A program made the translations under genes and the position numbers. A stretch of DNA of 64,000 bases, from NCBI GenBank assembly GCA_037447655.1, contig JBBHKE010002686.1, forward strand, positions 43,316 through 107,315, given 5' to 3'. Positions 10,797 through 22,700 of this stretch are shown here, in pieces; positions within the stretch are counted from its first letter, which is position 1; every line of letters begins with the position of its first letter. Under the pieces are notes generated by a model. The model did no database searches, had not been told where the DNA came from, and saw only the letters and a list, made by a program, of their open reading frames with translations. This stretch comes from Zygnema cylindricum (taxonomy: Eukaryota > Streptophyta > Zygnematophyceae > Zygnematales > Zygnemataceae).

Positions 10797-11316
10797 ACAC
10801 GTGAGTCGCTATGTTATTAGTGTTAATAACACTAATTAGGCGCCCATAAATTGAGACCCCCGAACCTAAAATAGAATTAATAATTACATTTTTTCTTTGT
10901 TTAAGTAGTGTCAATCACTCTAATTTCGACTGTTTTTAAATAGTATAGTGTACAAATTGTGTTGGTATGTACTAAAACATGCTCCTTATTTTTTACAGTC
11001 ATACAAAAAAAGTGTCAAATAACGACGTCGACATGAAAAAGTTAGTGCGTCGACACACGTAAACGCACTCATATTTTTTTCTTATTAATAAAGACGGGGG
11101 ACAATAGTGCGAACCCACTCTCACATGTTCAAACATTGATTGTGTGAACACGAGTTATATTGGCTAAAATATAAAAATGTTTATCAAAATTAGTGTTATG
11201 CGTATAAATTAGCATTAATTTTACCGCAAATAAGGCCTTGCACCCGAAATAGATTTCATAACACAGTTTGGTTTTTACTCTAATAATTTTTTGACAATAA
11301 TAGCGATTCACAGTGT
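10797..11316. mobile_element. Short TIR element with ACAC.GTGA.TCGCTAT ends (R1 copy)
   Basis: Left end ACACGTGAGTCGCTATGTTA, right end the reverse complement of ACACTGTGAATCGCTATTAT. The ends match a family of small elements elsewhere in the window (35385-35922, 40528-40747, 42797-43020). No coding capacity is seen. Confidence 0.5.
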
Positions 11317-11565
11317 AATGTTGGGTTGATATTCAACATGAACCTATTTTTAATTGATATATTGAGAAGCTCAATGTCGAGATATTTTACGGATACCCGC
11401 TCGATATGAAAATATATGTATACCGGATCGAAGTGACGTTGGGTTGTTAAAAATAAAAGTTACAAGCCTCTCGTCACCTAAGAGGGGCGTGCCACTCCCC
11501 TAAGGAAAGGGGGGTTCATCCGTAGGATTTTACGTACATTCATTTTGTACTACAGTTGTATGAAC

Positions 11566-11853
11566 CCGCACCTCCCACAAAATATATCTCGAAAAATTTT
11601 GTTGGTCCCAGAGCAATATATCGAGCCCTTTGACCGTTCAATATTCGACTTATTAGATATTCAATTTGTCGCGATACGAATTTTCGTGATACAATACATT
11701 ATTAAAAATGTGAAGTCCTTTCCACGAAGGTTGATGGATGGCAAATCAGACGTCAAGGAGATTTTGTTGTCAAAATCAGTGGGTTTGAATCCACCTTGTC
11801 TGAAAGCAACTGGCTTATGCCACTTGTATGGTTTTCATTGCTCCCTTCTTTGA
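11566..11853 (+). other. Open frame of about 95 codons inside R1, unknown
   Basis: Starts MNPHLPQNISRKI at 11560-11570. The second copy at 36176-36499 also stays open (MNPHLPQNISRQF), with matching text DRSIFDLLDIQFVA and KNVKSFPRRLMDGKSDVKEI. There is no recognisable domain. Both copies are open, but the underlying DNA is also highly conserved, so this does not prove coding. It may be a captured fragment within a non-autonomous element. Confidence 0.25.
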
Positions 11854-12233
11854 TTATATTGTTTCTTCCCAAAGTTGTACTAATTGTATATATCTAGTTT
11901 ATAGTTAGTGTCCTCATTTAGCCACAAACTAGACAGAATAGCTGATTCTTGTGCCGATGCCAAAATGTAAGAATCAAGCGATTTAAAATAGTCACTGAAA
12001 TTTGGGAATCTTGAAGATCTACAATAACTTCTTCATTGAATAAAAATAGTACAAATTGGTACAAAAATGTACGGTGTACAGTTAACAACTCACTTTTCGG
12101 CAGATGGAAAACTACCCTAAGCTTAATATCAAAGACACAAAACAAGAGAAAAGTCGATAATGTACTTATATCTATTTTAGGTTTGTCCTGCTATGTCATC
12201 CTCAAGATGGAACTTGGTGTCACCTTCTATAAC

Positions 12234-12287
12234 CGTTTTCCACCAAGTTGTACTTACGTTCGTTTTCCACCAAGTTGTACTTACGTT
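12234..12287. repeat. 27-bp perfect tandem duplication
   Basis: The unit starting CGTTTTCCACCAAGTTGTAC is present at 12234-12260 and again at 12261-12287. The homologous place in the second composite copy (about 36855) has one unit, so the duplication happened here. Confidence 0.9.
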
Positions 12288-12450
12288 GACCGTTCAATAG
12301 GGTGCTTGAAGTGACCGGGTCGATTGAAAGAAGGTCGCCAAAAATATCAACATAGGGGGCACTATTGACCATCTAGCGATTTGTGCGGATTTAGAGTGTC
12401 AAAAGCCGCCAAAGCCTTTGGCTTAAATGTTTTTCGTCAGATAGAAACTT

Positions 12451-13740
12451 TGTAGGTGGTTTTTATGCTTTGTATATTCTAAGACTTGTTAGGACTGAAG
12501 ATATCAAAGACCTAAAAGATCGTCAAAAATGAATAAGTTCCAAATGTTAATGGTAATTTAGCGTTTTGATACTTTCTACTAAATTCGCACGTCCACTTTA
12601 GTCTTTTTTTTTGTAAATGTGCGAGTTCGTATTCCACTTCTTCACACGCTCTCCAACTAATATGTTTCGTCTTCAATTTTTTATGTTTCTTTCCTTTTTT
12701 ATCATCGGGCACCTCTGACTTGTAAATTTGGTATTTATTAAGCCCCCCAAATTTTGCTCTTTGTAACGACTTACGCTTATTATTAATAGTAGTTAAGTGT
12801 TGTGATACATCGTATAAAAGAGTTATTTATTAATGAAAAATAACTTTGGATATGTTGTCATGAAACCCAACAAATTTGTCTTTTAGAGTGTTCAATGTTC
12901 GAAAGTGAAGTCGATAGTTAAATCTTCGTTGCTTTATTTCGCTGACAGTTATAGACCTCCACAAAAATTGCTATAAACTTTAGAAGTGGACAAAAATTGT
13001 GACATTTGTAGGCATCAAGAAAACTACTGACTATTGTAGACTTTCACAAATGTATGTTGTCAAACTGCAGTTTGTCAAATTTTTGTCACATGGAAGGTTT
13101 AAGGTTTTGTGATATTTTGACGTCATTCACACTTGTGAGAACGTCAAAGTTATTAATTTTAGGAATTTTGCCACAACTTCACTATTTGGTTTTTTTTCAT
13201 TTATCACTCGACCTGTCAACAAAATGTTCCTAAGGTATATAAAGAAAAGAAAGCTCTTTCATTTCGTACCAATATTGTCACATTTCATTTCAAGAAGCAA
13301 GTGAGAAAAGCAACTGAGTGAGAGGAGGATAGACAAAAACGACGTAGACATTTGCACATGAGCTTTTAATGACCTACTAATGACCTTGTTTGGATGTTCG
13401 AAAACCCTGCAATTTTTTTTTTTAGTGATTTTTCTCAGCGTCATCATGATATCGTGAGGTTCAGTACTTTTTCTTCCACGCTATACGAACGTAGTCGAGG
13501 CTAAAAGCGTTTCTTACTACGGTAATATTACCTAAACCACCATAGAGAGTTGCGATTTCGATTCCATTGCAACACTTTTAGCTTCGACTTCGCTAGAAGT
13601 CCTCGATGTGGAAAACTACAAAACTAGTGGTCCCTCTGTACAAAACTAAACTGTATCTATGTCCTAAGAATCTATTCGCGCCTTTAATTGAAATCGTCTA
13701 CCTGTATGTTTTTAAATAGTTATCAAACCGTATGTACTTC
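12451..13740. other. Intergenic, no gene seen
   Basis: AT-rich and unannotated. It includes degenerate phrases such as GACATTTGTAGGCATCAAGA (about 13001), similar to GACATTTGTAGACGCCGACG at the right end of the window (about 63981), so an older dispersed repeat is likely. No open frame has recognisable features. Confidence 0.4.
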
Positions 13741-14042
13741 AGCAGTGAACTAGACTAATAGGATAAAGCTAACAGTTATTGGTGACTTTGACTGACGGCA
13801 TGTACTAGGATCAAATCCTAGGTTTGTCAAGTTCCCATTTGGTAAACCTACCACACTACTACCTGTCTCTCTCTGGACAACATATGCACCCATGGCTCTA
13901 GCTCCCTCTCCAACCTTCAGTGACAGTGACAAGTGTGAGAGTTGAGGAGAGGAGTTAGAGGGAGACTGTTTCTGCTACTTTTTTGCACTTTATCTTTACA
14001 ACTTTAAACCTAGAAAATACTAAAAGAACCTTTAATTTCTAG
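13741..14042 (-). repeat. Truncated copia LTR (element E type), minus strand
   Basis: Read on minus from 14042: TAGAAATTAAAGGTTCTTTT, AGTATTTTCTAGG, a CCTCTCC-rich part, GAGCCATGG, the tRNA-like block GATTTGATCCTAG, then TTAGCTTTATCCTATTAGTC. The order matches the first 240-300 bases of the E LTR. It lacks the rest of the LTR and any internal region. Confidence 0.75.
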
Positions 14043-14182
14043 AAGGATTGCCTTAGGTGGTGTACACCGAGTGAGATTTGTCGGCCATGGAGTGCGTACT
14101 AGTTGCTGATCGGTGCTTTGAGTCGTTAATTAGCATCGTCGATTGTTGCTATATCGGAATAGGTGACGTAGAATAGGGTGGG

Positions 14183-14560
14183 AGAAGTGAATCACAGAGA
14201 AGGATAGCTAGGAAGAGGCATATAGCAAAGGGTAAGCGGAAGGTGAATGATGAGAAAGACGACCTATATGTCCCCTCAACTTCGGGTAGCGATGAGAGCA
14301 TCGAGGATGGCAAAGAACCGCCAGAAGACAACCCCATCCTAGAAATTTTGCAACCCACGGACATTCGGGTGTGGAAGAACGAGGATGATCCCACCACCGA
14401 GGACGAGCAAACTCCGGATAGTGAAAAAAAACAACGTGAGGAGGAATTCGATGACGATGACGACGTGTTCGGGGCGCCTCTTAAGCAACTAGAACAAGGT
14501 GGGGGAATCAACCCTTGCAAAGAGCTGACAGACCAAGGATTTGATTCTGGTCCCTACTGA
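14183..14560 (+). other. Open frame of unknown nature running into a truncated LTR
   Basis: About 125 codons open from just after a TAG. A basic start (RRIARKRHIAKGKRKVNDEK) precedes a strongly acidic body (DESIEDGKEPPEDNP, EEEFDDDDDVFGAP). AATCACAG just upstream could be a splice acceptor. The last dozen codons lie inside LTR sequence of element C, so the present 3' end is chimeric. I recognise no domain; it may be an exon of a broken host or transposon gene. Confidence 0.3.
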
Positions 14561-15253
14561 CTTCCGGGCTAGCCGACCGTCTTATCTTATAGTCTAATAC
14601 CTGTGCTACGATTTATAAATTATGATAAATATATAAACAGATACTAGTGGACTAAGTCGATTAACATAATTATACGACTGTAACATTGATTTAGTTAGAT
14701 ATTTTGCAGGCACATGGATAGCACGAAATTCAATGGTGCGAACACCTAATTTCAACGGCACGAAGTAAAAGCTGATTAACATCGGATAGCTCCCATCCAA
14801 GTCGCCTTTGAGGAATGGCCGCTCCATGGCTGTGTCATACAATAGCCGTACAAGAAGTATATCGGTAGTAATACCTTCTTGTACTCTAAATTCATTTGAT
14901 TGGTTCCGTACCTTAGTAATAGGGGGTTTAGAGAGGGGTTTTGAACTTAAAGATTTTGGGCAAGTAGTCGCCTTTCTTCAAAGAGCTTCTATAAAAACCG
15001 ACATCTTTGCCTTTTGATTACTAATCGCCTAGTTTGGTGTTTTGAGCAATTCTTTTTGTATTGGGCTCAAGGGAGTCCAACCTTCACAAGGGTGAAGGTA
15101 GTCGAAGACATTACCTGCTAAGTGGCAGTTGTTTCAAGAGGAAGGGAGGCATTTAAAATTATCATAGAGGCTTCAAGCAAGCTATATTTTTTGTGTATCA
15201 ATGGAGGTAACAAGCTATATTTTTTGTGTATCAATGGAGGTAACAGGATTGCA
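14523..15253 (+). repeat. 5' LTR of element C, 5'-truncated
   Basis: Homology to the D and E LTRs begins near GACAGACCAAGGATTTGATT (14529) and runs through the tRNA-like block (14538-14604), the hairpin GTACAAGAAG...CTTCTTGTAC (14849-14883), the inverted CCAAT box and the paired hairpins (15064-15098), and ends GGATTGCA at 15253. The first roughly 180 bases expected upstream are missing. A 33-bp perfect duplication occupies 15179-15244. Confidence 0.75.
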
Positions 15254-16025
15254 GGTTATGGGCCCACCCTCTAGGATGCCCATCTTTGATGGAACATGGT
15301 TTATCTACTGGAACAAATGATGAGGGGAGCACATCTTGGAAAGAGAAAAGGAGAAGCTGACACCGGTGACATTAAGATTTGCGCCAAAGCTGGTACCGAT
15401 GGGAGTGACGCCTAAAAGTGAGGAGAATGACCTTGATGTCTGAGACTTCAACAACTCTGTCTCATATCACTTCATTTTCAGTCACCTTTCACGGAAAGTG
15501 GCCACACCTCATCTTAATGTAGAAAGAGCAGTTGACCTGTGGGAGGAACTTGAAGAAATTTATAGAAGTGGCATAATTCAAGAACAGAAACTTGCAGATC
15601 AGAATATTTAAGCGTTTGTTTACAATGGAGAGAAAATGCTTGACTTTTGTAATGATTTGGCTAGATAATTTATTGAGTTGGAGAGTGTTAGAAAGGTGGA
15701 ATCTGAAAAAGAGAAGGTGAATACCTTGTTGATAAAGCTCCTAGAGGAGTATGACAATATTGTTAAGAGGGTTCAGGATCTACCGGACAGCCGGTGGATT
15801 TCGAACACAATGGTTGGAATGATCTTCGTTACAAAGAACACCATTGAGCATCGGAGCGGACGGAAGAGTGGCTAAGCCATGGCCGCCGGAACCAATTGGA
15901 GAGATCAACAGAACAAAAAACCTTATGGGAGTTTTGGTGGAGGAAGGAGAGGAGTTTAACAGGATGGACCCGGATCTTGGCCTCTAAAGGGGCTTTGCCA
16001 TTTTTGTAAGAAAACGGGTCACTAC
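15254..16025 (+). pseudogene. Element C gag remnant
   Basis: Starts with GGTTATGGGCCCACC. The ATG in the LTR (15233) is in frame with it (MEVTGLQVMGPP). Fragments match D Gag: TPHLNVERAVDLWEELEEIY (about 15507-15566), KMLDFCNDLA (15633 on) and a zinc knuckle CHFCKKTGHYMAEC (about 15997-16038). Several stops and shifts. Confidence 0.75.
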
Positions 16026-16866
16026 ATGGCAGAGTGCACCAAGTTGACGCAGTTGAGGCGTAAGGAAAACAAGTCTGGTGGACCTTCCGAAAAGAAGAAG
16101 GCACTTGTAACCACACAAGTAAAAGGTGAGTTCAGAGAGGAGGAGACCTCGGATGAAGAGGATGGGGGCTTCTTCTCAATGAAAAATTGGAGGAGAACGA
16201 GATCCGAAAGAGGCACAAATGTGCTATCGGAGCTGTCCGAGAAGCTCCGGAGGAAGGTTAGATTATTGACTCAGGTGCCTCAATCCAGATGTGCCGTTAA
16301 AAGGAATTATTTACTAAGCTGAGAAATATTCCCACTGTAGAGATAGAGTATGGGGATAGGAGAGTATTAACTTCAGATCTAGTGGGATTGTATATCTAAA
16401 GGTAATAGTGGAGGGTCAAACGTCCATAGTAACGTTCTCAAATGTCCTTTATTTACCTCAGTTTAGCAAGAATCTCATCTCTACAGTTGTCTTGGATGAT
16501 AAAGATTTTGAGACATACACTAGGAAGGAAACTTTCACAACAAAGTATGATGATGAGGTATATTTCACTGCTGACAAGGGTATCAAAGGAATGTTTAGGC
16601 TTAACTTGAGCAATGAAAATATGAATGCTTATTATATTGGTGTCACCGCGATAATGATATGGCATAAGCGGTTGGGGTAAGTGCATTTGGACAGATCGAG
16701 GGAAATGAAAAAGCAGGGTGTAGTGGAAGCGATTCACTTTTGGGATAGTGAAGTGATGAATGATTCTAGTGGTTGTGCACTAGATAACACACAGAGATTG
16801 CCCTTTCCCAAATCTGCCACGTATAGAGTTGTAAGGGTGCTAGATCTTTTACTCATTGATATCTAG
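16026..16866 (+). pseudogene. Element C protease and integrase zinc region
   Basis: Remnants in shifting frames: an acidic linker after the knuckle, protease motif IIDSGASIQMC (about 16261), YLPQFSKNLISTVVLDD (about 16450), IMIWHKRLG (16650) and a GCALDNTQRLPFPKSAT segment of the zinc site. Stops at 16320, 16678 and 16864 break it. Confidence 0.75.
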
Positions 16867-18444
16867 GGACTGACTAAAGTACCTTCGGTAGGAGGGAAAA
16901 GATATATGCTAACCATAACTGATGACTATGCTAACCATAACTGATGACTGGTCTAGATATTCCAGAGTTTACTTCCTCAAAAATAAGTATGAAGTACCAC
17001 TTTATTATAAATAATATAAAGCATGGAGTGAGAAGTTGCATGGAACTACCATTAAGAGAATTAGAAGTGATAACGGGGTAGAGTATAGATCTAATCAATT
17101 TGACGATTTTTTGAGAGATGAGGGAGTACAACATCAAAAGATTGTCTTTGATAATCCATAACAAAATAGTGTAACCAAAAGACTAAATAGAAATCTAAGT
17201 GATAAAGCCCGATGTATGCTAACAGATAAGAAGATAGGAAAACACTTAAGGACTGAAGCTAAAAACTATGCCAATTACATCAAGAATAAAGTTCTTACGA
17301 CAGCTGTAAAAAAAGAAACACAGTATGAGGGATGGGTTAGTAAGAAGCCGCATGTATCTCATCAGAAAGTATTTAGGAGTCAAGTGTTTGTCTGATTTAT
17401 GATTGAAAGAGTTAGAAACTCGATGATAAGGGAAAGCCAGGATATCTAGTGGGATATGATGAGGATGTCAAGGGATATCGAGTCTATGACCTCGGGAAGA
17501 AGGATATCATAATGGTTAAGCGTCTAGTTGTCATGGATGAAGGGAAGTTGATAGATCCCTTCAAATAGTCTAAGACATTCAGAATTAGATTTGACTCAGT
17601 GAGTGAGGAAGAGTCAGATTATTTTGAAGGGAATGTCAGTAATCAACTTATTGCAGATCCGGAAGCAACTCAAACTGAGGAGGAGACTCCGGTGAATCTG
17701 CAAGCTCTGGTACAGCTCGAGGTCATAGAGGAAGAGGAGCCAATTCCCATGGATAGGGGAGCAGATGAAAAAGTTTTGAAGAACCAAAGATTGCCCTCCA
17801 TTCCAGCTCCTCAATTTGAAGGAGGACGAAGGAGCATCAAAAGACTGCAAGAAGAACATGCAACTCAGATTGTAACAAAACTGTCACATCTAGATGAGCC
17901 TCAAACTTACTCAGAGGTAATGAACAGTCTAAAAAAGGACCGATAGACTAGGGCCATCAATGATGAGATGAATTCCATTATTGAAGCCAATACATGGGAG
18001 TTAGTGGACTGCCCTCCAGACAAAAAACCGATTGGGTGTAAATGGGTGTTCAAGCTAAAACTGAACCCAAAGAATACCATTGAGAGGCAAAAACCTAGAT
18101 TGGTAAAAAAGGTCTTTACCCAAAAAAAGGGGATTGACTATGAAGAGATCTTTGCGCCGGTTGTACGCTTTCCCTCTATAAAGATTCTCCTCGGTCTAGC
18201 AACAGCACAAAACATGAAAATCCATCAGATGGATATTAATACGGCTTTCCTCAATGGTGAGTTAAAGGAAGAGATTTTTATGAGATAGCCGGAAGGTTAT
18301 GTGGAGGAAACAAAGGAGAGTAAGGTTTGGAGAGTCATTAAGACTTTGTACGGTATGAAACAGGCTCCCAAACAATGAAACAAGAAAATGGATGAATTTC
18401 TAACCAATCTGGGATATGTCAGAATATGTTCTGTCCACTCTATT
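16867..18444 (+). pseudogene. Element C integrase and RT remnant
   Basis: Integrase traces include IKRIRSDNGVEYRSNQF (about 17052-17102); a 22-bp perfect duplication at 16906-16949 shifts the frame. The linker and RT survive as open pieces 17599-17946 and 17968-18288, with MNSIIEANTWELVDCPPDKK and MDINTAFLNGELKEEIFMR. A stop follows, and then KMDEFLTNLGYV runs up to the insertion of element E. Confidence 0.78.
16906..16949. repeat. 22-bp perfect tandem duplication in C integrase
   Basis: Unit ATGCTAACCATAACTGATGA+CT, once at 16906-16927 and again at 16928-16949. The other copia copies have one unit. Confidence 0.92.
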
Positions 18445-18680
18445 TGTAGAAATTAAAGGTTATTTTAGTATTTTCTAGGTTTTGTAAAATGCAAAAAAGA
18501 AGGAGAGGCAGTCTAACTATAACTCCTCTCTCCACCTTCCACACTTGTCGCAATCACTGAAAATTTGAGAGGGAGATAGAGCCATGACGAGGATAGACGT
18601 TAGCTTGGTAGATTCTACCAAAACATATCTTGACTCAACCACGATTTGAATGTGGTACCTACTGTCTGTCATGGTAGCCG
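18445..18680 (+). repeat. 5' LTR of element E, first segment
   Basis: Starts TGTAGAAATTAAAGG inside element C RT. It matches the E 3' LTR from 30203. It is cut at GGTAGCCG by element D and continues at 25098. Confidence 0.9.
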
Positions 18681-19716
18681 TGTTGAAATTTATTGATTTC
18701 TAGAGTATTTTCTATGTTTAAATATGTCTTTATAAAAAGAAGGAAAAGGACGGGCAGCCTGCCTCCACCTCCGCTCTCCAGCTCCCATACTTGTTGTAGT
18801 CACTGAAGGTAAGAGAGAGAGGTTGATCCATGGCTGCCTTAGTTCAACAGACAGCTATTTTTAGTAGGTTACTAAAAATATACTTGACGGACCAGAGATT
18901 TGATCCCGGTACCTGCGGTTCGTCAAGTTGTCCAGTAGCGGTCAGCTTTATCCTAATAGACTAGGACCAATGCTAAGTACTATGGTATGTGATAAATATA
19001 TATTTAGTTTGCGTGAATAAAATTCATTTAACTAGAACTTTATACGGCGTACATAGATTCAGTTTTATAAAGTACGTCGTACGACGCTAATTCGAAACGG
19101 ATACCATGCATTTTATTTCGACATCGGAACAAATGTCACGCAAGTATTTATTACGGCTAAGATTGCGTTTGGCATAAAATCCAACGGCGCACATCATCGC
19201 CGAAATCCCGGAGTGGTCACTTTGGCGTTTTGTGACGTGGCATGACCTGGAGCCACGTGGAGAGATGACATTCGGTCATAGGAATTCCGAGGAACGTACG
19301 GACGAGTGAAAAGCGGACACGCGTCCACTTAATAGCCTTGTCGTACATAGGCCGTACAAAAGGTACACCGGCAGTAGTACTTTTGTGTACGATACAGTAA
19401 TCTGATTGGTCCGTACTTCAGTAGATAGAAGTTATTAGAGAGAATCAGGACTTAGAAAATTTTGGTAGGTAGTCACCTCTCCCTTTGAGAGTTTGTACAA
19501 ATTGGCATTTTTACTGCCTCGTAACTTATCGGTTGGTTGGCCGTTTTCAGTGATTCTTTTTGCTACGGACTCAGGGGAGTCCAGGCTGCAAAAGGGTGCA
19601 GTTAAATTGTCAGTTTGCCTTCCTGGGCAGCAGTGGTCGTGGCTTAAAGTGGGTTAGTTAAATACTATCTAGAGGCTTTCTGTATTCTGTAGTCCAATGG
19701 AGGACACAGAATTGCA
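18681..19716 (+). repeat. 5' LTR of element D
   Basis: TGTTGAAATTTATTG ... GAATTGCA. Contains the tRNA-like block (18895-18968), the hairpin GTACAAAAGGTAC...GTACTTTTGTGTAC (about 19347-19390) with ATTGG downstream, the paired hairpins at 19567-19601, and the Gag ATG at 19697. Confidence 0.93.
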
Positions 19717-22700
19717 TGTTATGGGCCCACCCTCTAGGGTGCCCACCTTCAATGGATCTGGGTTCATCTATTGGGAAGCCATGATGATGGGAGCTTTGTG
19801 TGAAAAACGATACTGGGGTATCGTCAGTGGACAAGTGAAACGTCCACCTTCGGGAACTCCACCAGGATTTGGGGGAGTAAGGTTTTCTGCAACAACGGCT
19901 GCCTCAGCGGAGGAGGCAGATGATGGGGACAGCAGTGTGTCCGAAAAGGAGAAAGGGAAGGAGACACCCCTCACTCCTATTGCCACAGTATCGGGAGCGG
20001 CGACCGTGAAGACCGTGGAGAACGATACTCAAATGTGGGAGGATGTAAACATGGCTGCCAAGAACTTCATTATGAGGAACCTCACTCAAGGTTTGGCCAC
20101 TCCTCATCTTCACATTTACAAGGCAGAGGAGTTGTGGGAGAGCTTGGTGAAGATTTATAGAGCAGGAACTATTCAGGAGCTCCAATTGGCTGAGCAAAAG
20201 CTATTAAGTTACACTTACAAAGGAGGAAAGATGTTAGATTACTGTAATGATCTTTCTTGTTTGTATATGGAAATGGAAAGTGCCGGGTGGACAGGTACAA
20301 TGAAAATGAAAGTTAACACCCTTATCATGAAATTACCAGATGAGTTCGAAAACATAGTGTACCGAGTACAAGGAATGCCTAGGATGATACTTGTGCAAGA
20401 AAACACAATGGAGATTAGGAGAGGAGGAAAGAGCATTCAAGCTCTAGCAGCAGGAGGGGACCGATGGGGGAAGGACCCAAAGAAACCTTATAGAGGGGAA
20501 AGAGATCATTCTGGGGGACAGAGGCCCCCAAAGGGTCTTTGTCATTATTGCAAAAAGCCGGGACACTTTATTGCAGATTGTGTGAAGCTATCAGAGCTGA
20601 GGCTCCAAGAGAACCGTGGAGGGGGTTCTTCCGGAGGGAAGAAAAAGGCACTTGTGGTTACAAAAGTGTCAGGAGAAACCGAGGATGAGTCATCTGAGGA
20701 GGATGGGGAACTTCTTCTTGACGAGAGTCTGGAGGAGAAGGATATTCCTCGAAGGCAGAAGTGTGCCCTTGGAGCAATCCGGGAAGCTCCACAGGAAAGA
20801 TGGATCATCGACTCAGGTGCATCCATGCATATGTGTCGTGATAAAGAACTCTTCACTAAGTTAAGAAAGATTCCTACTGTAGAGATAGAGTATGGGGATG
20901 GGAGAGTGGTTACTACAGATCTAGTGGGATCAGTAGATCTGAAAGTCTTAGTGGAGGGTAAGACTTCCATACTTACATTCTCAGATGTACTTTACATTCC
21001 TCAGCTGAGTAAAAATCTTGTCTCTACGTCTGTGTTAGATGACAAAGAGTTTGATACTTTCACTAGAAAGGGAGTCTTTACATCTAAGTATCGAGATGAA
21101 GTTTACTTTACAGCAGATAAGGGTAGCCAAGGAATGTTTAGGCTTAACCTGAGTAATGAAAAGAAGAATGCTTACTATGTTAATGTTCCTAAGGTGATGA
21201 TTTGGCATAAGCGGTTGGGGCATGTGCATTTTGATAGGTTAAGGGAAATGAAAAAGCTTAGGGTAGTAGATGGCATTCAATTTGGGGATAATGAAATAAT
21301 GGATGATTGTAGTGGTTGTTCTCAAGGTAAGGCTCACAGACTTCCCTTTCCCAAAGCCGTCACATATAGAGGTGAGAAAGTGTTAGATTTGGTTCACACA
21401 GACATTTGGGGACCTGCAAAAGTACCTTCGGTTGGAGGAAAGAGGTTTATGATGACAATAACTGATGATTGGTCTAGATACTCTAGAGTCTACTTTCTGA
21501 AAAATAAGTCTGAAGCATCAACTTACTTCAAAGAATATAAAGCATGGAGTGAGAAATTGCATGAAACCCCTATTAAGAGGATAAGGAGTGATAATGGGGG
21601 GGAATGCACCTCTAACCAGTTTGAGGAATATCTGAGAGATGAGGGAGTACAACACCAGAAAACCGTACCATATAACCCGGAACAAAATGGGGTAGATGAG
21701 AGGCTGAATAGAACACTAGGAGATAGTGCATGTAGTATGTTAGCAGACAAAAAAATAGGAAAGAGATTTTGGGCAGAGGCAATGAACTGTGCCAACTATA
21801 TTAAAAATAGAGTCCTTACCTCAGATGTAAAGGGAGTGACACCTTATGAGAGATGGGTTAGAAGGAAACCAGATATCTCACACCTTAAAGTATTTGGTAG
21901 CCAAGTTTACAGTCTTGACACGGATAGGAAAAACTGGAAACTAGATGCTAAGGGAAAACCTGGATACTTTGTGGGATATGATGAGGATGTTAAGGGATAT
22001 AGAGTCTATGACTTAGCAAAGAAAGATATCATTCTGGTCAAACACTTAGTTTTCATGGATGAAGGAAAGTCATTTGACCCCTTCAAATATACAAAGAAGA
22101 TAAGAATCAGATTTGAGTCCGAAAGTGAGGAGAACTCGGTCGTCTTCGAAAGGGACATGTGTGACACCGTGATTACAGGTTCAGGGGAGATCGAAGATAC
22201 AGGAGACTCACCAGAAACCTCAAATACTCCCATGGACTTCGAGGAGATAGAAGAAGCGGGACAAGAACCGGTTTCCATGGACAGGGGAGCCGATGAGACA
22301 ATGAGAAGAAATCCAAGACTTCCATCCATTCCAGCTTCGGAGTTTGAGGGAGGAAGGAGGAGCAGCAAAAGGATACAGGAAAAACAAGCTGCTCATAAGG
22401 TAACTAAGCTATCTCTCCCAGATGAGCCTCAGTCTTACTTAGAGGCAGTGAATAGTCCAGAGAAAGAAAGATGGATTAGAGCCATAAATGATGAGATGGC
22501 TTCTATCATGGAAGCAAATACTTGGGAACTAGCGGATTGCCCTCCAGACAAAAAACCTATTAGATGTAAATGGGTATTTAAACTAAAACTGAACCCAGAT
22601 AATACAATTGAGAGGTATAAGGCTCGATTGGTAGCGAAGGGGTTCACCCAAAAGGAGGGGATTGACTATGAGGAGACCTTTGCTCCAGTTGTTCGATTCC

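Larger units (their letters stand above)
10214..12450 (+). repeat. Composite repeat R1 (second copy at 34100-37036)
   Basis: Nearly collinear with 34100-37036. It contains the motif AAGTGATTTTTGGTTTTAAT (10256 on), then a short element 10797-11316, then the left part of a long-TIR element (11321 on). It lacks the MITE insertion found in the second copy and carries two tandem duplications absent there: about 45 bp at 10467-10556 and 27 bp at 12234-12287. No transposase is visible. Confidence 0.75.
14523..18444 (+). mobile_element. Ty1/copia element C, decayed, cut by element E
   Basis: The oldest layer of the nest: truncated LTR, half-tRNA primer-binding site (15254-15268), and remnants of gag, protease, integrase and RT in that order. 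It ends in RT at LGYVRICSVHSI, where element E's LTR begins (18445). The remaining RT, RNase H and 3' LTR are not found after element E, so they were probably lost together with the end of E's 3' LTR. Confidence 0.85.
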
